DNA from: Apopatocola sp963628785
GTDB lineage: Bacteria; Bacillota; Clostridia; Oscillospirales; Oscillospiraceae
Direction: 5' to 3'
Length of the DNA stretch: 64,000 bases
NCBI GenBank assembly: GCA_963628785.1
Contig: CAVGGQ010000001.1
Location: forward strand, 24,302-88,301
This document shows, piece after piece, positions 59,336-64,000 of this stretch (the first letter of the stretch is position 1; the number at the start of each line of letters is the position of its first letter). The notes under the pieces are model-generated. The model searched no databases. It had not been told where the DNA came from and saw only the letters and a list, made by a program, of their open reading frames with translations. The position numbers were made by a program, and so were the translations under genes.

Positions 59336-59361
59336 CTCCCCGCCCGTCGGGGAGCATTTTT
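59336..59361 (+). terminator. Terminator of the glf-GT2 operon
   Basis: CTCCCCG (59336-59342) with CGGGGAG (59348-59354), then CATTTTTATT. Confidence 0.75.
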
Positions 59362-59362
59362 A

Positions 59363-59391
59363 TTGCAATGAAGCCGTAAATACGGTACAAT
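59363..59391 (+). promoter_or_regulatory. Promoter of the ispE unit
   Basis: -35 TTGCAA (59363-59368), 17-bp spacer, -10 TACAAT (59386-59391), beginning right at the end of the preceding terminator. Confidence 0.6.
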
Positions 59392-59427
59392 GCATGTGTC
59401 ACTCAAAGTGATAAGCGGAGGAAAATT

Positions 59428-59673
59428 ATGTATCATTTTATGAATACGGGTACATCCTACTCAGATACTGCCGTACCGGCTTGCTCGGACGGATCGCTTG
59501 CCGCCTATGCGGTCATTCAAGATGCGAAGCTCCCTTTGCTGCTCGACAAATCGGCAGACACAGATCCGGCTGCCAAAGCCGCACTCTACCGAACTTGCGC
59601 CCGGTGCATGCCCGCAGAATATAAGATCCGGAAGGCATCGCAGGAAGACATGAGCGGGAGGGACCGGAAATGA
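59428..59673 (+). CDS. Small hypothetical protein coupled to ispE
   Basis: 81 residues with a good GGAGG and an ATGA overlap with ispE. Sequence MYHFMNTGTSYSDTAVPACSDGSLAAYAVIQDAKLPLL, then a charged tail. No helix spans the membrane and no motif is recognised. Overlap and ribosome site argue that it is translated; it could also serve as a leader ORF setting ispE expression. Confidence 0.6.
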   Translation: MYHFMNTGTSYSDTAVPACSDGSLAAYAVIQDAKLPLLLDKSADTDPAAKAALYRTCARCMPAEYKIRKASQEDMSGRDRK

Positions 59674-60536
59674 CGATCACGGAGAAGGCTTATGCAAAAC
59701 TTAATTATTCGCTCGATGTGCGCGGAAAACGCACAGACGGATACCATGACCTCACCATGGTGATGGGAAGCGTCTCCCTTTGGGACGATGTGGAAGTTAC
59801 GCTCCGTACCGACGGACGCATTAACGCCGCGTGCTCGCTCCCCTGGCTCCCCCGGGACGAGCGGAATCTTGCCGTTCGCGCGGCGAAAGAATTCTTTCGC
59901 GAACTGGATGACGCTGATCTCGGCGCGGACATCCGCATCGAAAAACGCGTGCCGGTCAGCGCCGGCATGGCGGGCGGCAGCACGGACGCCGCCGCCGTTC
60001 TGCGCGCTCTCAATATATTGACCGGAGCGAACTTCCCGGCGGAGCGCCTGCGGGAGATCGGACTTGCCATCGGCTCGGACGTGCCGTACTGCGTCTCCGG
60101 CGGAATGATGCTTGCGGAAGGGCGCGGTGAGATACTCGCGCCGCTGCCGGAGCTGCCGGGCGGATGGATCGTCATTGCCAAACCGGCCTTTTCCGTATCG
60201 ACCGCCGACCTGTTCCGCCGCATTGACAAAAGCCGCATCATGGCGCACCCCGATACGCACGGTCTCTGCGATGCGCTTAAAGCAGGCGACCTGCATGGCG
60301 CGGCGCGGCGCATGTTCAATGTATTTGAAGAGGCTCTCCCGCAAAGCTCCCGCGAGATCTTCGCCATACGCGGCACACTTCTCGACAGCGGCGCACTCGG
60401 CGCCGTGATGACCGGCACAGGCAGCGCCGTGTTCGGCGTATTCGATGAGGAGAAAACGGCGCGGGCGGCCTATGAGCGCCTTCGGGAGCGATACCGCGAG
60501 AGCTTTCTCGTTCGCGGCATCGAACGCATTCTTTAA
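59670..60536 (+). CDS. ispE: 4-diphosphocytidyl-2-C-methyl-D-erythritol kinase
   Basis: 288 residues of the GHMP kinase family. N-terminal KAYAKLNYSLDVRGKRTDGYHDL (substrate site with the catalytic Lys/His), ATP loop PVSAGMAGGSTDAAAVL, C-terminal GAVMTGTGSAVFGVF. Phosphorylates CDP-methylerythritol in the MEP isoprenoid pathway. Confidence 0.96.
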   Translation: MTITEKAYAKLNYSLDVRGKRTDGYHDLTMVMGSVSLWDDVEVTLRTDGRINAACSLPWLPRDERNLAVRAAKEFFRELDDADLGADIRIEKRVPVSAGMAGGSTDAAAVLRALNILTGANFPAERLREIGLAIGSDVPYCVSGGMMLAEGRGEILAPLPELPGGWIVIAKPAFSVSTADLFRRIDKSRIMAHPDTHGLCDALKAGDLHGAARRMFNVFEEALPQSSREIFAIRGTLLDSGALGAVMTGTGSAVFGVFDEEKTARAAYERLRERYRESFLVRGIERIL

Positions 60537-60585
60537 CGGATTCTTTATGCTGTTCTATGGTAAAATCACATCGAGGTGAATCGCC

Positions 60586-61746
60586 TTGTGGAAGAAGGAA
60601 AACTGGAAGCTGACATGGAAGGGCGTAGGCGTTATGGTATCGCTCTTCGCGTTGGCCACGCTCATCTGCGGCTTGCTGCAACAGTTCGACTTTAGCGGCG
60701 GCGAGGTGAGAAACGAAACCTATGTGCCGCTCGTATATGTCCTGTGCGTGCTGCTCACATCACTCCTAACGGAAGGATATCTCTGCGGCATGATCGTCTC
60801 GCTCGCCAGTGTGTTCGCCGTGAACTATGTGTTTACCTATCCCTATATGGCATTAAACTTCACGCTGGAAGGCTACCCGGTGACCTTCGTCACCATGCTC
60901 ACGGTGTCCATTACCGTCAACACCCTGACGACGGATCTGCAGCGGCAGGAGCGCATCCGCATGGAAGCGGAAAGCGAGCGCATGCGCGCCAATCTCCTGC
61001 GCGCCATTTCGCACGACCTTCGCACGCCGCTTACGGCCATTGCCGGCTCTGCCGCGGCACTCCGCGATAACGACAACCTGCCCGACTGGCAGAAAAAGCA
61101 GCTCCTTGACAGCATCAACGCCGATGCCGGGTGGCTCATCCGCATGGTGGAGAACCTTCTTTCCGTCACGCGCATTGGCCTGGATGAAGCGCACATTGAA
61201 AAGCAGGACGAGGTCGGCGAGGAAGTCATTTTCTCGGCCATTTCCAAGTTCCGCTCGCATTTTTCGAATGTCGCGGTCAAACCCGACCTGCCGGAGTCGG
61301 TGCTGCTCGTGCCGATGGATCCGGTGCTGATTGAGCAGGTGCTCACAAACCTCCTGGAAAATTCTGCTCGCCACGGTGCGGCCACGGAGATCACGGTCTC
61401 TCTTGAGCGCAGGGGCGATGTCGCTGTGTTCTCCGTCATCGATAACGGCACCGGCATCCGCCGTGACAAGCTGCCGCATCTCTTTGACGGTAAGGGCTTC
61501 GAGCCGGAAAAGAACGGCGTCGGCGGCCGCAGCCAGATGGGCATCGGCCTTTCCGTCTGCATGTCTATTGTAAAAGCGCACGGCGGCAGCATGAGCGCCT
61601 GCAATCTTGACGGGTGCGGCACGAAAGTGAGCTTCTCCCTGCCACTGCCGGAGGAGAGCGCAAACAACTACGGCTCGCCGGAAGACCCCGCCCCTGACGG
61701 GGAAAACTTCACCGAAGAAGGAGAAAACCATGGAAACGAAGGATAA
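60586..61746 (+). CDS. Short KdpD-like sensor kinase (DUF4118 only)
   Basis: 386 residues, TTG start behind GAGGTGA. Four helices in a DUF4118/KdpD transmembrane unit (residues 12-110, FVNYVFTYPYMALNFTLEGYPVTFVTMLTVSITVNTLT-like), HisKA AISHDLRTPLTAIAGSAAAL, N-box NLLENSARHG, and GMGIGLSVC-like ATP lid. The N-terminal KdpD and USP domains (about 400 residues) of classical KdpD are absent. No kdpFABC is in the window. The last 17 bp overlap the regulator gene. Confidence 0.88.
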   Translation: MWKKENWKLTWKGVGVMVSLFALATLICGLLQQFDFSGGEVRNETYVPLVYVLCVLLTSLLTEGYLCGMIVSLASVFAVNYVFTYPYMALNFTLEGYPVTFVTMLTVSITVNTLTTDLQRQERIRMEAESERMRANLLRAISHDLRTPLTAIAGSAAALRDNDNLPDWQKKQLLDSINADAGWLIRMVENLLSVTRIGLDEAHIEKQDEVGEEVIFSAISKFRSHFSNVAVKPDLPESVLLVPMDPVLIEQVLTNLLENSARHGAATEITVSLERRGDVAVFSVIDNGTGIRRDKLPHLFDGKGFEPEKNGVGGRSQMGIGLSVCMSIVKAHGGSMSACNLDGCGTKVSFSLPLPEESANNYGSPEDPAPDGENFTEEGENHGNEG

Positions 61747-62452
61747 AATTCTTATAGTGGAGGATGACGAGACCATCGCTGCATTCCTCGTGGCGGTGCT
61801 CAATGCCAATGGCTTTGATACCATCTGCGCGAGCATGGGCAAAGAGGCCGTATCCCTCATCAGCTCCCACTGCCCGGATTTGGTGCTGCTCGACCTGAGC
61901 CTGCCGGACATGGACGGCATGGAGATCCTTGAGGGGCTGCGGAAGTGGTCGACGCTGCCGGTGATCGTCGTGTCCGCGCGCGGGCGCGAACGGGACAAGG
62001 TCGCGGCACTCGACATAGGCGCGGATGACTATCTCACGAAGCCCTTCGGCCCGGGCGAGCTGCTCGCGCGCATCCGTGCGGCACTCCGCCACGTGCGCAC
62101 TGCCGCCGGGGGAGAGGCCGGACGGACCGGCGTGTATCGCTGCGGTGATCTGGAAGTGGATTTTATGCGCCGCCGCGTTCGCATCGGCGGCGAGGATATT
62201 CACCTCACGCAGAGCGAGTACCGCATCCTATCCCTGCTCGCTTTGCATGCGGGCAAGGTGCTGACGTATGATTTCATCCTCCGGGAGCTGTGGGGGCCGT
62301 CGGCCGGCAGCAGCAACCAGATCCTCCGCGTCAACGTTGCCAACATCCGCCGCAAAATCGAAAAGAACCCCGCAGAGCCGAAATATATTTTCACCGAGAT
62401 CGGCGTAGGCTATCGAATGACCGACGCCGACCCGCGGGAAAACAAAACCTGA
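61730..62452 (+). CDS. KdpE-like response regulator (OmpR family)
   Basis: 240 residues. Receiver EDDET (10-14), LLDLSLPDMDG (D55 region), VVSARGRERDKVAALDIGADDYLTKPFGPGELLARIRAALRH, winged-helix IHLTQSEYRILSLLALHAGKVLTYDFILRELWG ... LRVNVANIRRKIEKNP. The DIGADDYLTKPFG spacing is typical of KdpE. Presumably controls potassium uptake elsewhere. Confidence 0.9.
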   Translation: METKDKILIVEDDETIAAFLVAVLNANGFDTICASMGKEAVSLISSHCPDLVLLDLSLPDMDGMEILEGLRKWSTLPVIVVSARGRERDKVAALDIGADDYLTKPFGPGELLARIRAALRHVRTAAGGEAGRTGVYRCGDLEVDFMRRRVRIGGEDIHLTQSEYRILSLLALHAGKVLTYDFILRELWGPSAGSSNQILRVNVANIRRKIEKNPAEPKYIFTEIGVGYRMTDADPRENKT

Positions 62453-62458
62453 AACAGC

Positions 62459-62493
62459 GAGCCGCCTCAAGGGAAACCCCCGAGAGGCGGCTC
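62459..62493 (+). terminator. Hairpin after the kdpDE-like pair
   Basis: GAGCCGCCTC with GAGGCGGCTC, a perfect 10-bp stem with a 15-nt loop; only a weak T content follows, so termination may be partial. Confidence 0.5.
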
Positions 62494-62511
62494 ACTGTGC
62501 TTCGAGCGCAT

Positions 62512-62646
62512 TTATTCACCGACTTGCTCGTAGCGGGCGGTAACGCGTGTCGCGCCGTCGTAGGTGCAGGTGAAGAGGGCGAGGTCGTATTCGCCGGAGA
62601 TCATTTCGTCGATCGCACCGGGGGCGCGAGCTTCGCCATTTTCGGG
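62512..62646 (-). pseudogene. Class B-like sortase, C-terminal remnant
   Basis: A 44-residue open stretch ending at TAA 62512-62514 reads ...ARAPGAIDEMISGEYDLALFTCTYDGATRVTARYEQVGE. The (L/F)FTCTY...R.T/V.R pattern is the end of a class B-type sortase, with the catalytic Cys in TCTY and the Arg eight to ten residues on. No start and no upstream sortase sequence: in the next frame the DNA becomes a pilin fragment. A deletion relic. Confidence 0.6.
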
Positions 62647-62939
62647 GCGGCGCTCACATCGTAAACATACACGCCGTTCTCATTCTGCGGAACGGAAATG
62701 ATAAACGGAGAAATGTTTTGATAATTTTCGGAGGACTTCGTCTGCTGAATGAGATAGAGCCCTGGCTCAACGGCAGAGAACACGACGGAGCCGTTGTCGT
62801 TGCAGATGGAGACAAGGCAGCCAAAAGCGCCCGCCCAAATTAATGCAACGTAAAACCATTGACTTAAAAATCCGAAAATGCCACCTGCAATCAGCATCAA
62901 GATACCTGCAGCCATCAACGAGCTGACTTTTTTCTCCAT
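62601..62939 (-). pseudogene. Chimeric ORF: membrane helix pair fused to a Cna_B/pilin fragment
   Basis: From ATG 62939 (GGGAG upstream) 112 residues: two hydrophobic helices (8-25, 28-45, a small membrane protein), then from about residue 46 (DNGSVVFSAVEPGLYLIQQTK, NISPFIISVPQNENGVYVYDVSAAPK) the SpaA/Cna_B prealbumin-like strands normally followed by an LPxTG anchor. At the AAPK block the frame runs into the sortase remnant out of phase and stops (TGA 62601). So three gene pieces are joined within 480 bp. The chimera may be translated but is unlikely to be sorted. Confidence 0.55.
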
Positions 62940-62964
62940 GATTGACTCCCGTAATACTGTGATT

Positions 62965-63993
62965 TTATATTGTTTCAAAGATTCTTGCACCCTTTGTCAT
63001 CAACCAATGATGAAGCCATCCGGCGGCAATGAACAATCCTGCACAGAGCAGTATGAGAAAAGCACTCACACTGACGACATTGCGCAAAAGCACATAGATA
63101 CCAGCAAATACAACAATAATTAGCCAACCGCCGAACAGTGCCGCTGCGACAGGCATGCTTTGCTTGATCGGCACGATTTCGCTTGTCCAATGGAAATTTG
63201 GCATTTTCAGGTTCAAGGACAGCCCGATTTCTGCCATCAGCAGTGGGAAAAGTGCAGCTAATAAAGGAAGCAGGACGGCGCAAAGCAGCTTCGGTTTCAT
63301 CAGCCATTCCAGAACAACCACCGGCGGAATTGCGGGGATCCCGGTCAAAAGCAACTGCAGCATCAGCTTTGCCCGCAGTACCTGTCTGCCGGATACCGGC
63401 AAGGACTGCGTGATCCACAGATTCTTTCCTTCCAGTGAAACGGAGGGAGCCGCCATATCGTTCATGGTCGTAAGCAAACAGACGATTGCAGCGGCAAGAA
63501 GTGGAGTGAGATCTGCAAATTTCGGCACTGTGATGAACTGGCGAATCACATCTGCCTTCCATACCAACGCTACTGCCGAAACAGGCATCAGGACGATCCC
63601 CAAGCCGCAGCTGAGCATATAATTGGCGCTGCCGGTAAAGCACTGAAGCTCCTTTCGGAGTAATGCACTTTGAATGGAAACCGGCTTTACTGTTTTCTCC
63701 TTATATATGGTTTTATCGTTGCCGCGATTTGCGGTTGCCAGCTTCAGGAAGCTCCGAGACAAAACCCGGTAGGTAATGGTTATCGGTGCAAGAACGATCG
63801 CTGCAAATATCAGCATGGACAGAATGCTGCTCTCCGCCGCAAGTCCCATGTGATACAGTGGATAGAAGACATTCTTCATCGTATTTCCCACGGCATCCAA
63901 ATGCAGCAGAAGCTCCTGAAGGAAAGAATACGACCTTGCATAAAAATAAGGAACCTCTGAATAAATAGCTTTTGGGGATTCAAGGGGTGTCCT
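62965..63993 (-). CDS. ABC-2 type exporter permease, partial or 5'-broken
   Basis: The frame is open from 63993 (a TAA lies at 63994-63996) to TAA 62965. It reads SEVPYFYARSYSFLQELLLHLDAVGNTMKNVFYPLYHMG, a run of helices, a loop with SLEGKNLWITQSLPVSGRQVLRAKLMLQLLLT (the hallmark of YhgE/ABC-2-like 'putative ABC exporter' permeases, LWILKSLPV.....) and further helices. Such proteins are usually about 530 residues; only the C-terminal two thirds is here and no good start is visible. Either the gene was interrupted near 63994 or its first part lies beyond the window. The first ATG in frame is at about 63879. Confidence 0.6.
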   Translation of the reverse strand, partial: RTPLESPKAIYSEVPYFYARSYSFLQELLLHLDAVGNTMKNVFYPLYHMGLAAESSILSMLIFAAIVLAPITITYRVLSRSFLKLATANRGNDKTIYKEKTVKPVSIQSALLRKELQCFTGSANYMLSCGLGIVLMPVSAVALVWKADVIRQFITVPKFADLTPLLAAAIVCLLTTMNDMAAPSVSLEGKNLWITQSLPVSGRQVLRAKLMLQLLLTGIPAIPPVVVLEWLMKPKLLCAVLLPLLAALFPLLMAEIGLSLNLKMPNFHWTSEIVPIKQSMPVAAALFGGWLIIVVFAGIYVLLRNVVSVSAFLILLCAGLFIAAGWLHHWLMTKGARIFETI

Positions 63994-64000
63994 TTAACCA

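Noticed and set aside
1..64000. tRNA, rRNA, CRISPR, prophage or plasmid origin features
   Set aside because: Scanned for conserved tRNA loops, rRNA blocks, repeat-spacer arrays and phage or replication genes; none seen.

Overview
The window looks like chromosomal DNA of a GC-rich, anaerobic gut-type Clostridia (Oscillospiraceae-like). The evidence is strong GGAGG-type ribosome sites, frequent TTG/GTG starts, many sigma-A promoters with 17-bp spacers, lipoproteins with Firmicutes lipoboxes, and oxygen-sensitive Fe-S enzymes of the 2-hydroxyacyl-CoA dehydratase family. This placement is inferred from content only. No rRNA, tRNA, CRISPR array, phage or intact transposase was seen.

Region 1 (1-9,800): an old-yellow-enzyme-type reductase (minus strand, cut by the window edge) is divergent from a plus-strand run of nine genes. 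The run holds a CooC-like nickel-type ATPase, two paralogous two-subunit 2-hydroxyacyl-CoA dehydratase/benzoyl-CoA-reductase-like enzymes, one HgdC/FldI-type activator, a free-standing domain that resembles acetyl-CoA synthase, and two paralogous one-helix membrane peptides. The combination suggests ATP-driven low-potential electron chemistry on a CoA thioester, perhaps at the membrane. It is my best candidate for an undescribed system.

Region 2 (9,800-17,300): a decayed plant-glycoside locus with a GH3 carrying an internal deletion, a GH78 rhamnosidase tail, an MFS transporter head and an AraC regulator with two nonsense codons. An intact PAP2 phosphatase lies inside it. It is followed by an apparently functional glucuronate pathway (uxaC plus a short-chain dehydrogenase). 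Region 3 (17,300-24,000): an AraC regulator, then three membrane glycosyltransferases including a PMT-type O-mannosyltransferase. They are expressed from a divergent promoter pair that shares one self-complementary -35 hexamer.

Region 4 (24,000-36,600): three ABC import systems. They are an AfuABC/FbpABC-like system with a HAD phosphatase, a polyamine-type PotABCD with a C-terminally anchored binding protein, and a polar amino-acid system accompanied by an extra binding lipoprotein whose domain order is circularly permuted. Region 5 (36,600-46,600): small membrane proteins, an XRE regulator with three iterated operator motifs, and a six-gene run (response regulator, histidine kinase, HtrA, PepD, MnmG, MnmA). 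Region 6 (46,600-54,300): a LytTR/GHKL two-component system, then a module of more AT-rich appearance with a reversed-domain-order GH3 anchored at both ends, a lipoprotein and a membrane protein. Region 7 (54,300-64,000): an intact cytosolic GH3, UDP-galactopyranose mutase, a GT2, IspE, a short KdpD/KdpE pair, then relics of a sortase and a pilin beside a partial ABC permease.

A dispersed foldback element (about 160 bp, with shorter derivatives) occurs at four sites. Its two full copies keep the same hairpin through different base pairs.
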